Of a stretch of DNA of 64,000 nucleotides, positions 36,370 to 46,620 are shown piece by piece. This DNA is from Muscardinus avellanarius (lineage: Eukaryota > Chordata > Mammalia > Rodentia > Gliridae): the NCBI GenBank assembly GCA_963383645.1, contig OY726578.1, forward strand, positions 22,426,388-22,490,387, in the 5' to 3' direction. Made by a program: the position numbers and the translations under genes. Positions within the stretch are counted from its first letter, which is position 1. Each line of letters starts with the position of its first letter. The notes under the pieces are model-generated. The model saw nothing but the letters and a program-made list of their open reading frames with translations. It searched no databases and was not told the DNA's origin.

Positions 36370-36541
36370 CCAATCTGTAGAGTCATGAGCAGTTGCCTAG
36401 GGCCGGCCAGAGAGGGGCAGCGGAGGCTGCAGATGGTAGCTAAAGGTTCCATTTTGCAGTGATGAAAATGTTCTGGAATTATGATCGTGGGGAATGGTTT
36501 TGCGATCTTGTGACCATACTAAAAGCTACTGAAATATATAT
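36370..36541 (+). mobile_element. Old L1M-type 3' end, left part (interrupted)
   Basis: The phrases gatgaaaatgttctggaatta and accatactaaaagctactga are the familiar 3'UTR of mammalian-wide L1M elements. The matching continuation lies at about 37217-37285. Confidence 0.55.
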
Positions 36542-36554
36542 GTTTTATTTATCT

Positions 36555-37217
36555 ATTCATTTGCTTATTTAGTGGTACTAAAGATTGAACATTACCTCCA
36601 AGCTATACCCCCCTTTTTTTTTGTGGTACTGTGGCTGGAACCCAGGAGCATTCTACCTCTGAGCTGCATCTCCAGCCCTATTTTTAATTATTTATTTATT
36701 TTTAATTTTTTGTGGTATTGGGGGTGGAACCCAGGGGCTTTTCTACCTCCGGGCTACACTCCCAGACCTATTTTATACTTTATTAGGAAACAGGGTCTCA
36801 CTAAGTTGCTGAGAGCCTCACTAAGTAGCTGTGGCTGGCTTTGAACCTACGCGATCCTCCTGTCTCAGCCTCCCAAGTGCTGGGATTTCAAGCGTGCGCC
36901 ACCACGTCCGGCTTAATTATTTATTTTGCAACAGGGTCTCACTAAATTGCAGAGGGCCTCACAAAATAGCTGAGGCTCTCCTGGAACCTGTGATCCTCCT
37001 GTCTTAGCCTCCCAAATGCTGGGGTTACAAGCATGTGTCACCATGCCAGGCCCCCACCCCTTTTTCTGAATTTTGTTTTGTTTTGAAACAAGGTCTCACT
37101 AGGTTGCAGAGAGTCTAGTTACATTGTTGAGGCTGCCCTCCAACCTGAGATCCTCCTATCTCAGCCTCTCCCCCCCAAAAAAAATGAGATTACAGGTGTG
37201 CGTCACCACACCCAGCT
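36555..37217 (-). mobile_element. Antisense SINEs inserted in the L1M tail
   Basis: ID arms 36570-36620 and 36625-36690, B1-ID 36710-36915, B1 36916-37060, older B1 37062-37216. Confidence 0.75.
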
Positions 37218-37285
37218 GAACTGGACACTTTAAAGCAGCGAGTTTATGCTGTGTGAATTATAACTCAAGTAAAAACTTCAAATTT
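37217..37285 (+). mobile_element. Old L1M-type 3' end, right part
   Basis: The stretch actggacactttaaagc...tgtgaattataactcaa resumes the L1M 3'UTR broken off near 36541. The 675 bp between the halves are younger minus-strand SINEs. Confidence 0.55.
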
Positions 37286-37715
37286 TACATGTGTGTATGA
37301 GGCAGGAATATATCAGGCGGGGTTCAGGAATGAGAATTCCAGGGGGTTAAGGAATGAGAATTCCAGGCCTGCGGGCTCTGAACTGAACCCCTTCGGAAGG
37401 CTAGCTCTACCACATAGTTTCTATGATAAGTACGTGTAAGTACTTTGTAACTGCGGCAGGGCAGGAAAAACAGAACTTGTCAGTCCCAGCCACTGGCCAC
37501 TGGGAAATGTTCTTGGCTCTAATCAGCTCACCCAGGGGGAGGCTAGAACCCTCTGTCTGTCCAGGAGATAACTCAGGGACACCTCTCCTTGAAGAGGGGG
37601 CTGTGGAGCTTCGAGCTCCCAGCCAGGCTGCAAAGATTCTGGCCAATCTCTGCAAAACGAAGGTTGCTTAGCTGAATCCAAGCCACCTCTCTTGCCTTGG
37701 ACCTTGGATCACAGC

Positions 37716-37717
<2 letters not shown>

Positions 37718-37766
<49 letters not shown>
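37718..37766. repeat. (AC)n microsatellite at the edge of the SSH1 CpG island
   Basis: About 24 uninterrupted AC units. On the SSH1 strand the tract lies roughly 0.6 kb downstream of the donor of exon 1, inside intron 1 and next to the CpG island. Confidence 0.95.
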
Positions 37767-37770
<4 letters not shown>

Positions 37771-37869
37771 CCCCAGCCCAAGCTCACCTCCAGAGCCCAG
37801 ATGCCAGCTGGCCATTTCCCGAGCTCCTTGGGACAGGGTAAGGGGCTCCTTCCCAACGCTCAGCCTTAC

Positions 37870-38745
37870 CGTGGATGGGCGTTTGGACCCGAGGCCTCCA
37901 AGGCTTCTCCAGGGGAGGGTGGGCGAGAGGGACTGCGGGCCCAGAGGGTCAGGCCTGCGCTTCGGGAGCCAGGGGCCCAGGGGCCGGGCTGCGGGCGGCC
38001 GGCCAGCCAGCTCCCCTCCGTGCTCCAGGCCAGAAGCGGGGGCCCAGGTCACGCAGGGCCACAGAAGCTCACGCCACACACTGCAGGGCCCCCCGCAAGG
38101 CACACGGACACACGGCCCCAAAAGCCAGGCTGTAAATGCAAAACCCAGGCTTCGCTGCACCCAGGAGACCCGGAGGCCCGAAAGGCGCGGACAGACAGAC
38201 CGACAGACACACCTACCGCCAGGACGCACAAGCCCGGCTCCGCGGGGTCACCTCGGGCCGCGGGCTCGCAGCATCCCCGGCCCCCCCAGGCCGGGCCAGG
38301 GTCACCGGGGCGGGCGCCCAGGTCTGGGGGCGCGGGCCTCCCCCCGCACCCGCCCGGCGCGCTCGCGGGGATGGGCTCACCTCGCTGTTGCTGGCCGAGG
38401 AGGACGCGGCGCTGGGCGTGGGCGAGCGCTGCAGGGTCACCAGGGCCATGGCGGCGGCGCCGAGGGCCTGGGCTGGGGCTGGAGCCGCCGGGCCGGCCCG
38501 GGGCCTGCAGCAGCCGCGCGGGCGGCGGGGCCCAGCCGCCGGCCCGCCCCTCGCCCTGGGCGCCCGCCCCCCGCCCCCGGCTCCGCGCCGGCGCGCCGGG
38601 CCGGCGGGCGCACGGGGCGCATGCGCGAGCGGGCGGGAGCCCCCACCGCCTCGGAGGGGAAACTGAGGCTCCGCCGGGAGGAGGCCCCGCCACCGGGAAT
38701 CCGACCCCCTGCACCCCAAGCCTTCAGTCTTTGCAGAAACCCGTC
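37870..38745 (-). promoter_or_regulatory. SSH1: CpG-island promoter region and 5'UTR of SSH1
   Basis: The interval is very G+C-rich, keeps dense CpG dinucleotides and contains no SINE, in sharp contrast to its flanks. It surrounds the SSH1 start codon (38449). The sequence at 38561-38580 reads on the minus strand as overlapping GC boxes (gggggcggggggcggg), typical Sp1-type sites. No convincing TATA box is visible, so a dispersed CpG-island start is likely. The 5'UTR is expected to run from somewhere above 38600 down to 38450, but the exact start site cannot be read from sequence alone. Long open frames on both strands here are by-products of high GC content. Confidence 0.8.
38381..38449 (-). 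CDS. SSH1: SSH1 coding exon 1, start codon (slingshot protein phosphatase 1)
   Basis: The minus-strand ATG is at 38449-38447 in a strong Kozak context (gccgccgccATGG). Twenty-three codons follow, beginning MALVTLQRSPTPSAA and ending ASNSE, then a consensus donor gtgagc (38380-38375). This is the serine-rich N-terminus of SSH1, the phosphatase that reactivates ADF/cofilin by removing phosphate from Ser3 and thereby promotes actin-filament turnover at the leading edge. The exon ends in phase 0 and joins exon 2 at 33149 after a 5.2-kb intron. It lies inside a CpG island, as expected for a broadly expressed gene. No phosphatase domain is visible in this window; only the first 36 complete codons are. 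Confidence 0.93.
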
Positions 38746-38824
38746 GGGCTTGGGCGTCAGGATTGATGGACGTGCATTAAAAAAAATTGAGCCCAGGGAC
38801 CTCTGAGCTATGCCCCTAGCCGCC

Positions 38825-38867
<43 letters not shown>

Positions 38868-39060
38868 GCGGTACTGGGAATGGAACCCAGGGGCATTCTA
38901 CGTCGAAGCTACACCCCCAGCCCTATTTTTTTATTCTTTTTATTTTGAAACAGGGTCTCACTACGTTGCGGGGAGGGGGTGTCTAGCTGAGGCCGGCCTC
39001 CAGCCTGCGATCCTCCGGTCTCAGCATCCCAAGCGCTGAGACTACAAGCTCGGCCTGGCG
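38825..39060 (-). mobile_element. (ATT)n tract and antisense SINE upstream of SSH1
   Basis: (ATT)n 38826-38867. Antisense B1-ID 38868-39055, about 0.4 kb upstream of the SSH1 start codon. Confidence 0.8.
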
Positions 39061-39988
39061 CTATTACAATGTAATCCCTGCACATTTTCAAGATTAGTTT
39101 GTTTACAGGCGGGGATGGCGCGAAGAGCTTTGCCCAAAGAGGAACAAGTTTGCTAATCTTTTTCTATGAATTGCTACTCTGTGTCCAGAAAGCCAGCTAA
39201 CTCCGCGGGGAGTAGGGCGGGGTCAGGAGGCTTCCGGAGCCTGGGGCCGAGGCTGTGAGAAGACCAGCCCGGGTTGCAGAAGTGGAGAGGATCCCGGCCC
39301 CCGAGGCCGCACAAAGGGCCGGAAGCAGGAAGGAGGCTCGGGGAGGCCCGGGCCGGGGGAAGAGGGAGGTGTGGCTAGCCCGGGTCTGGTCTGGGGAGGG
39401 CAGCTCTGGCTGCTGCGGGCGATTGCACTGTGGATGCTGGAGGAGAGAGAAGGACCACCCGGGAGCCCGCTGCTGCTCTGGGCCTGGGGACCGGAGCCTT
39501 CCCGGGGTGGTGAGGGGCAGAGGGCCACAGGCAGAACCCGAGAGAGTGCACCCGTCGGCTTGGTAATAGGAGGCCTCTCTTTCAGTAGACCCCTCCCCAC
39601 ACCAAACATGGCGTTTTAGCCAAGGACTGCATCCTGCATCCCCAGGGGCCCAGGAGGACACCCACACAGCCTCAGGGATCCTTCTCCCTGTCCCCCCAGG
39701 TCCCGAGGCTGGCTGTGACCTCCCCTTCACAAGCAAGACTTCAGGGCTTCCATCTCTAAGGGGATTCTCAGGAGGGGCACCATGGTTAGGGATATGGGGT
39801 GGTAGGGAGGTTTGGGAGCCATTGTCATGGGTAAGGTTAGAACCTGAGAAACTAAATGTCTCTGACATGCACTGGGTGGTTCTCCCAAAGCGGGATGCCT
39901 CGTTACCACCAGATGCTTATTAGGTGGTTTTTGGCAGGCAATACCACCCGATTACAGCAGGCGGCACAAGCAGCTGAGACTAGAGAAT

Positions 39989-40005
39989 CAAATGGTTGGC
40001 TTATC
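39989..40005. repeat. Left target-site duplication of the composite element
   Basis: Reads caaatggttggcttatc and pairs with 40593-40609 (one mismatch). Confidence 0.85.
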
Positions 40006-40592
40006 CTGCCTTGAGGAAGGCCGGTGCTGGGGCCACCAAGGCCGGGATCAGAGCCAGCTGAGGGGTTAGGCCAGTGTCGGGGCCAGGGAGACCAGAACCG
40101 GGGCCTCCCATGAGGCAAGGCCGCTGCTTGAGCCAGCGAGGTCTGGATCAGTCCACCGGGTAGCCAGGCCACTACTGGGGCCGTCAAGAGTGGGATCGGT
40201 ATTTGCAATGCAGCATGCACAGAGAAATATCGCAGAAAATAAAAACCAGATGCTTCCCCTAATCAGCAATAACTAGGAGGAAAGGGGCAACAGGAAGAGG
40301 TCGAGCTATAGAAAGGGCCCTATAGTGAAGCAATTAAGGTGACCAATCAGAGGGTATGGAATAGGGGAGGATGGAGCCTCTTTAAAACGCAGGAGGTACA
40401 TAAACAAATGTGTCAAAGTTAATCACCAAACAAGCATGGGATGGAGGGAGGGGGAGGAAATGGGATGGGGGCTGGATGAGGGCTAATTGGATGATGTGTG
40501 CTTGTATATCCTCTCAAGTCTTGTATTCCAATATGATGTATGATTACAATGCACCAATAAAAAATAAATAAATTAATAAAACAAAAAACCCA
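40006..40592 (+). mobile_element. Composite retroelement: ~50-bp tandem repeats, unknown middle, L1-type 3' tail, 17-bp TSD
   Basis: It is bounded by caaatggttggcttatc (39989-40005) and caaatggctggcttatc (40593-40609), 16 of 17 identical. The insertion lies within an older B1-type SINE, whose halves are about 39930-39988 and 40610-40640. The 5' part holds four degenerate tandem units starting at 40018, 40068, 40118 and 40166, with spacings of 50, 50 and 48 bp; each begins aggccRcTgctgggg or similar. The middle (40200-40410) has a CCAAT motif in gaccaatcag and a tttaaaa, and matches nothing I recognise. The 3' part (about 40430-40570) is a sciurid-type L1 3' end: a G-rich polypurine tract, then tgattacaatgcaccaataa, then an A-rich tail. 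Confidence 0.75.
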
Positions 40593-40609
40593 CAAATGGC
40601 TGGCTTATC
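40593..40609. repeat. Right target-site duplication of the composite element
   Basis: Reads caaatggctggcttatc, directly after the A-rich tail. Confidence 0.85.
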
Positions 40610-40732
40610 AACCTAGCCAGCGCCTATTTCAAAACAACAACAAAACATAAAACCTGTAACATGTATTGTAGCTACGCTCTCAATGACAGATAGCCGTGGG
40701 TGTTTAGCACTCTTTTCAAAATTTCAAATATA

Positions 40733-41775
40733 AAGCCGGGCATTGTGGCACATGCTTGTAATCCCAGTACTTGGGAGGCTGAGACAGAAGGATCGCAGGT
40801 TCGAGGACAGCCTCACCACATAGTGAGACTCTCATCAACCTAGCGAGACCCTGTTTCCAAATAAGAAAATCAGGTAAACAAACAAACAAACAAACAAATA
40901 TAAAATTAGGGCTGGGGTGTGCTTTTGAGGTAGAATGCACCACACACACAAAAATAAAAACTTGCTACTGAGTTACTAGTTGTCTCCTGGGTTGGGCCAC
41001 CATAGGTCTATTCATGGTTGCCATCTTGTGATTCTCAATTCATGGAGAGGAAACTGACACCCAGGAATGCCCGAGGTCACAGAGCCAGGAAACAGGAAGT
41101 TAAGGTGCAAATCTGCATTATTTTTCTGCTTTAGAATTCAGGCAAAATATCTGATCCGAACACTCCACTGAGAGCTTTTTTTTTTTCTTTTTCTTATGAG
41201 CAATAACTTGGTGTTTGCCCTTGATTTCTCATTTGGAAATGAAATTCAACAATGATACAATTTATGTAGGCTTGGATAATAGCTCCTTAAAAATGACCAT
41301 TTCCAAAAATGTTGAACCCTGTCACTTTACATAGAGATCTTGAGCCGGGCAGGGTGGTGCACACTTTTAATCCCAGTACTTGGGAGGCTGAGACAGGAGG
41401 ATTGTGGGTTTGAGGACGGCCTCAGCAAGTAGTGAGATTCTCACCAATCTAGGGAGACCAGGTTTCAAAATAAAATAGGGCTGGGGGTGTCACTCGGAAG
41501 TGTAATGCCCGTAGGGTCAATCCCCAGAACCACATGCACATAAAATTAAATAAAAAAATCAAGCTGGGCGTGGTGGCGCACGCATGTAATCCAGTACTTG
41601 GGAGGCCGAGACAGGAGGACCGCAGGTTCTCGGCCAGCCTCAGCTACTAAGTGAGGCCCTCTGCAACTTAGTGAGACCCTGTTTCAAAATAAAGAATAAA
41701 AATAGGGATGGGGATGTAATCTGGAGGTAGAATGCCCCTGAGTTAAGTCCTCAGTGTCACAAAAAATAAAAATAA
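40733..41775 (+). mobile_element. Sense SINE cluster
   Basis: 40733-40950 with (CAAA)n at 40876-40900. 41343-41560 and 41565-41775. Unique 40960-41340, including an antisense MIR-like stretch at about 41030-41100 (gaggaaactgacacc...gaggtcacagagcc). Confidence 0.75.
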
Positions 41776-41779
41776 AAAT

Positions 41780-42219
41780 TGTTACGATTTTGGGGGGGAA
41801 GTGTTCCCGGGGACCTCTGTTAAGCTCTTGACAACTGTTCTCATAACTGCGGGTTCTTGTCCAGAGCTAGGGCGGGTATACGTTAGTCCAAACTCTTGCT
41901 GAAAACGCAAATGAGTTTATTATGAAAAAGGTAAAAATACAGAAGACAGTTACAGCCCTATACTATCCTGGGATTGCATAAAAATCCTGTGCATAATTAT
42001 ACTATCCTGGGATAGTATAGGGGGGTAAGCCCAAAATGAAGTCACCGCCTAGACCATGTAATCCTATGACCTAGGTGTAAGCCTGCCCCTTAACTCTGTG
42101 CAGACCTCTTTTGTTATACTTACGGAGCTTTGCTCTAGCTTGAGTCAGAGCTACGAGGTCATCAACTAACCAGCGGGTCAGAAGGACTTTCCACTCCTAC
42201 AACTCTGGCCAAGTCCACA
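41780..42219 (-). mobile_element. Solo LTR of an endogenous retrovirus
   Basis: The roughly 440-bp unit has TG...CA ends: on the minus strand it starts tgtggacttggcc and ends cgtaaca. A polyadenylation signal (ataataaac on the minus strand; tttatt at 41916-41921 on the plus strand) is followed by about 130 bp of U5-like sequence. Flanks aaaat (41775-41779) and gaaat (42220-42224) fit an imperfect 5-bp target duplication. No gag, pol or env sequence adjoins it, so it is a recombined solo LTR. The family is not recognised. It contains a 22-bp near-perfect palindrome at 41998-42019. Confidence 0.6.
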
Positions 42220-42389
42220 GAAATTGCTTCTCAAATGCTGGGGCCTCCTACCCAGATGCGCAGTGGCCTTCGCACCTGTCGGTGGTGGAGGCTGCTCTCA
42301 CCTCGCCCTGGGAGCGCTGGGGCGCGCCCCTTCCTCCCCTTAACTGGAAAACGGGCACGTGCAACTACATTTGATTTTCTCAAGTTTTT

Positions 42390-43015
42390 TTTCTTTTCTT
42401 TCTTTTCTCCTCCTCCTCCTCTTCCTCTTCTTCCTCTTCCTCCTTCTTTTCTTTTTTCTCCTTTTGGTACTGGGGATGGAACCCAGACACTTCCTACCTT
42501 CCCCAGCCCTTTTTTGTTTGTTTGCTTGTTTTGTTTTGAAGCAGGGTCTCGCTGAGCTGTCAAAGATCTTGCTAAATTGGAGGCTGGCCTCAAACCTGAA
42601 ACCTCTTGTTTTCAGCCTCCCAAGTACTGGGATTTCAAGTGTGTGCCACCATGCCCAGCTTCTTTTTTTTTTTTTTTTTTTTAACCCCCTTCTCCTTTTC
42701 TCCCTTCTCCTCCCCCTCTTCCTTCTCCTTCTCCATGTGCATGGTACTGGGGATAGATCCCAGGGGCAATTATATAAAACTATATATAATATATGATATA
42801 TAATTTTTTGCAGTATTGGGGATTGAACCCAGGGACATTCTACTTCTGAGCTACACCCCCAGCTCTAATTTTTATTCTTTATTTTTTGAAACAAAATCCC
42901 TGAGTCACTGAGTTGCAAAGGGCCTCACTAAGTAGCTGAGGCTGTCCTCGAACCGCGATCCTCCTGTCTTAGCCTCCAAAATGTTGGGATTAGGAGCGTG
43001 TGCCACCAGGCCTGG
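42390..43015 (-). mobile_element. Pyrimidine tracts and antisense SINEs
   Basis: (TTC/TCC)-rich 42390-42462. B1-ID 42465-42660. T- and CTT-rich 42661-42735. ID fragment 42740-42765. B1-ID 42805-43015. Confidence 0.7.
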
Positions 43016-43017
43016 CA

Positions 43018-43240
43018 TCCATTTTATTATAATTATAATAATTATAATTATAAAAATAATTATAAATAATTATAATTAAAAATAATTAAAAATATAAAAT
43101 TAAAATAAAAAATAAAATAAAAAATTTATATAAAAATATAAAAATTAAAAATATTTTTAAAAATAATTATAAATAATTATAAAAAATAATAATATAATAA
43201 TATAAAATATAATAAAAAAATAATAATTATTATTATAGAA
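43018..43240. repeat. Near-pure AT tract (AATTATAAT units)
   Basis: About 215 bp of A and T only after the leading bases, with repeated aattataataattataa-like units. Strongly self-complementary. Confidence 0.9.
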
Positions 43241-44304
43241 GAAATTCTAGGCACCATTTCTCACGCCTTTTCTGTGTCATCTCTATTTTTTTACTAGGTG
43301 ATGATGCAGGTGGGTGGCCGAGGCTGACCCGTCAAAGCTGACCAGCAGGGATACCTCCCTCCGGGGCTGGGCAGTCTCTCTTTCTGGGCATCAGTCTCCC
43401 CGTCTCTACAGCACAGTGCCTGGTGAGCTTTGGCCTCCACCAGTCCTGGCTCCAGGTCCTGGCAGAGGACCACAGGCTGGAGTCCTGCCGCGAGCGTCTC
43501 TGGGATACGGAAGCGAAGGCCCACGCATCCTCATGGCCGGAGCAGGCGGCCCCCCAAGCCCTCCTAGGCTCTCCAGTGCCCAGAATAGCGCTGGCCGGGT
43601 CAATCTGCCCCGGAACCCCTGTCCTGGGCTTCTGGCCTCCACCAGGGACTGACAGGTGTCCACCTCCCCCCTGCAGGCCAAGGAGCCACCTTCCCCTTAC
43701 CAGGGCAGCAGCAGGAAGAGGAAGGATGATCTCTAGCTGGCCAGGGAGACAGACTTTCTTGTGGCCATCAGCCCTCCAAGAAAGCCCGCCCACTACCCGC
43801 CCTTCCCGGGGCCTGTCCCCAGGGATCTGCCAGCAAAGTCAGGCAGCTTTTCAGTGACTCCGAGCTGGAGCCCAGCGCTGAGCCCCGCCCGCCCCTCACC
43901 CCAGGCCCGTCCACCTCTGCAGACTTTGATCTTGGACCTCAGCGGCAGGGGCAAGCAGAGAGCTGGAGGACCAGACCTCCCCGGATCAGGAGACCCTGCA
44001 GAGGAGAGGACCCTGAGCCCCAGCAGCTGTCTCCTTTCTCTAGAAATCTTGGCACGTGGGTGAGTGGCAGATGCACCGCTGGGCTGGGGTTGGGGGTCAG
44101 AGGAACACAATGCCCCTTGTCAAGAGACAAGGCTCAGCAGGAGAGTCTGAGACAGGGTGGCAGGTAGAAACAGCTGGCCCGCAAACGTCCCCCAGAGGGA
44201 TGAAGGTCTAATCCTAGCAGCTGGTGGGGAATCCGGGTAAGCGGCTTCCCCGCTGCAAGCCTCAGTTCCCCATCTCGCCTCTAACTGGGTGAATTTGAAC
44301 ATGT

Positions 44305-44471
44305 GTGTATGGTGCTGGAAACCCGGGGTGATCTGGCACCGAGATGCATCTCCAGCCCCCCCCCCCTTTTTTTTTTTGGTGGTACTAGGCGTGGAACCCA
44401 GGGGCTTTTCTACCTCCAGGCTATACTCCCAGCCTTATATATATTTTTTTCTTTTCTTCCTTCCTTTCTTC

Positions 44472-44530
<59 letters not shown>

Positions 44531-45336
44531 GTGGTATTGGAGGGTAGAACCCAGAGGCTTTCTACCTCCGGGCTATACTCCCAGACCTTTTTTATATTTT
44601 ATTTGGAAACAGGGCCTCACTAAGTTGCTTAGAGCCTCACTAAGTAGCTGAGGCTGGCTTCGAACCTGCGCGATCCTCCTGTCTCAGCCTCCCAAGCGCG
44701 GGGATGACAAGCGTGCGCCACCACGCCCGGCTTATTCTTTATTTTGAAACAGGGTCTCACTGAGTTGCAAAGGGCCTCACTAAGTAGCTGAGGCTGGCCA
44801 CAAATCACAGTCCTTCTGTCTCAGCCTCCCAGATGCTGGATTACAAGTGTGCACCACCACACCTGCCCACGGGCATTCGACCTCCAAGCAACACCCCCAA
44901 CCCTATTTTTTATTCTTTATTTTGAAACAGGGTCTCACTGAGTCACAGAGGGGCTCACTACATAGCTGAGGCTGTCCATGAACCGCGATCCTCCATTCTC
45001 AGCCTCCCAAATGCAGGGATTACAAGCGTGTGCCACCACGCCTGGCTTTTAGTCTTTTTGTTTTTGAAACAGGGTCTCACTGAGTTGCAAAGGGCCAGGC
45101 TAAGTACCTGAGGCTGTCTACGAACCACGATCCTCCAGTCTCAGCCTCCCGAATGCTGGGATTACAAGAGTGCACCACCACATCTGGGGTATTTTTTTTT
45201 TTTTTAAACAGGGTCTCACTAGGTTGCTGCGAGTCTCACTACTTGCTGAGGCTGGCCTCAAATCTGTGGTCCTCCTGTCTCAGTCTCCCAAGTACTGGGA
45301 TCACAGGGTACGCCCCCATGCCCCCATGTACAATCA

Positions 45337-45379
<43 letters not shown>

Positions 45380-45650
45380 TTCCTTCCTTCCTTCCTCCTC
45401 CCTTCCTTCTTTCTTTCTTTCCTTTCTTCCTTCCTTCCTTCCTTCCTCTCGTTGTACTGGGGGTAGAACCCAGAGGCTTTCTACCTCTGGGCTATACTCC
45501 CAGACCCATTTTATATTTTCTTTGGAAACAGTCTCACTAAGTTGCCGAGAGCCTCACTAAGTAGCTGAGGCTGGCTTCGAACCTGCGCAATCCTCCTGTC
45601 TCAGCCTCCCAAGCCCAGGGATTACAAGTGTGAGCCACCACGCCCGGCTT
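44305..45650 (-). mobile_element. Antisense SINE array with TTTC/TTCC microsatellites
   Basis: ID arms 44305-44365 and 44375-44435. (TTTC)n 44450-44530. B1-IDs 44530-44735, 44735-44860, 44865-45045, 45050-45190. B1 45195-45320. (TTTC)/(TTCC)n 45340-45452. B1-ID 45452-45650. Confidence 0.8.
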
Positions 45651-45849
45651 CAATTTTTCCTTTTAATTCTGCTCCTACCGACACACTATAAATTCCCACC
45701 AACACTGCCTTTCAGGCTAAGAAAACACGGGACTCTGAAATTTGGCTTGTTTTTCTTCATCTGTTTGACCTTTGGGTTTGGGGTCATGTGACTTTCCAGC
45801 GCAGCCGGGTGTTTAAACCACGAACAGGGGCCTCCAGGGGCTTGGACTC

Positions 45850-45945
45850 TGCTTCTCACCACCTGGGGGTCTTGGGCCACGGCCTTCAGTTGTGACCTCA
45901 GCTGCCCCCCACTGTAAAGTGAGCACAATTTCCCACAAACTCAGA
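45850..45945 (+). mobile_element. Probable MIR SINE relic
   Basis: tgggccacggccttcagttg, then tgacctcagctgcc and actgtaaagtgagcac, follows the MIR pattern (CTTGGGCAAGT...CCTCAGTTTCC...CTGTAAAATGGG). Confidence 0.5.
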
Positions 45946-45984
45946 AGGCTGAGGCAGGAGAATCTCAATTTTTTTATTTTTCTG

Positions 45985-46549
45985 GTGGTACTGGGGTTCC
46001 TGGAAGCCCTTCTACCTCCGGGCTACACTCCCAGATCTATTTTTACATTTTTATTTGGAAACAGGGTCTCCTAAGCCAGCGCGCGTGGCTGGCTTCAAAC
46101 CTGCGCGATCCTTCTGTCTCTGTCTCCCGAGCGCGGGGATTACAGGTGTGCGCCAGCATGCCCGGTCCCCTAGCCCCTTTTAACTTTTATTTTGAGACAG
46201 GGTCTCTATAAGTGGCCCAGGCTGGCTTCCAGCTTGCCATCCTCCTGCCTCTGCCACCCTTTCCACTGTGATTTTCACGGTGTTGGAGGACAGAGAGAGC
46301 CCAGGCGGCGCCTGGCATCATACCAGGAACTTTGCAGAGCTGAGTGTGGTGGCCCACGCTTGTAATACCGGTACTTGGGAGGCTGAGACGGGAAGATCTC
46401 AGGTTCGTGGCCAGCCTCCGTTACTTAGTGAGGCCCTCTGCAAATTCATGAGACCCTGTCTCAAAATAAAGAATAAAAAATAGGATTGGGGGTATAGCTT
46501 GGAGGTAGAATGGCCCTGGGTTCCATCCCTGGTACTGCAAAAAAAAAAA

Positions 46550-46585
<36 letters not shown>

Positions 46586-46620
46586 GAAAGAAAGAAAGAA
46601 AGAGAAAAAGAAAAAGAACA
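45985..46620. mobile_element. Hairpin-type SINE (antisense), B1-like arm and sense B1-ID
   Basis: Antisense hairpin-type copy 45985-46165. Antisense B1-like arm 46180-46260. Sense B1-ID 46335-46540 with a long A and GAAA-rich tail to 46620. Confidence 0.75.

Larger units (their letters stand above)
33150..38380 (-). other. SSH1: SSH1 intron 1
   Basis: The 5.2-kb intron between SSH1 coding exons 1 and 2 has matching GT-AG ends. Contents: unique sequence near exon 2 (33150-33570), plus-strand SINEs at 33571-34060, an AT tract at 34066-34370, a unique island at 34370-34560, minus-strand SINEs at 34637-35030, a MER5-like relic, plus-strand SINEs at 35268-35740 and 36021-36365, a split old L1 tail, minus-strand SINEs at 36555-37217, unique sequence at 37290-37716, then the (AC)n tract and CpG island. 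Confidence 0.85.

Noticed and set aside
38049..38806. Long overlapping open frames of 168-369 codons on both strands around the SSH1 CpG island
   Set aside because: They overlap in several frames and both directions, are Pro/Arg/Gly/Ala-rich, partly start in an (AC)n repeat and match no known protein. GC-rich DNA has few stop codons.
39197..39868. 223-codon minus-strand open frame upstream of SSH1
   Set aside because: No recognisable domain, Pro/Ser/Gly-rich, and a plus-strand frame overlaps it. Possible transcript but no support for protein.
45340..45452. Regularly spaced repeats that might suggest a CRISPR-like array
   Set aside because: Simple tetranucleotide microsatellite in a mammalian genome; no spacers.
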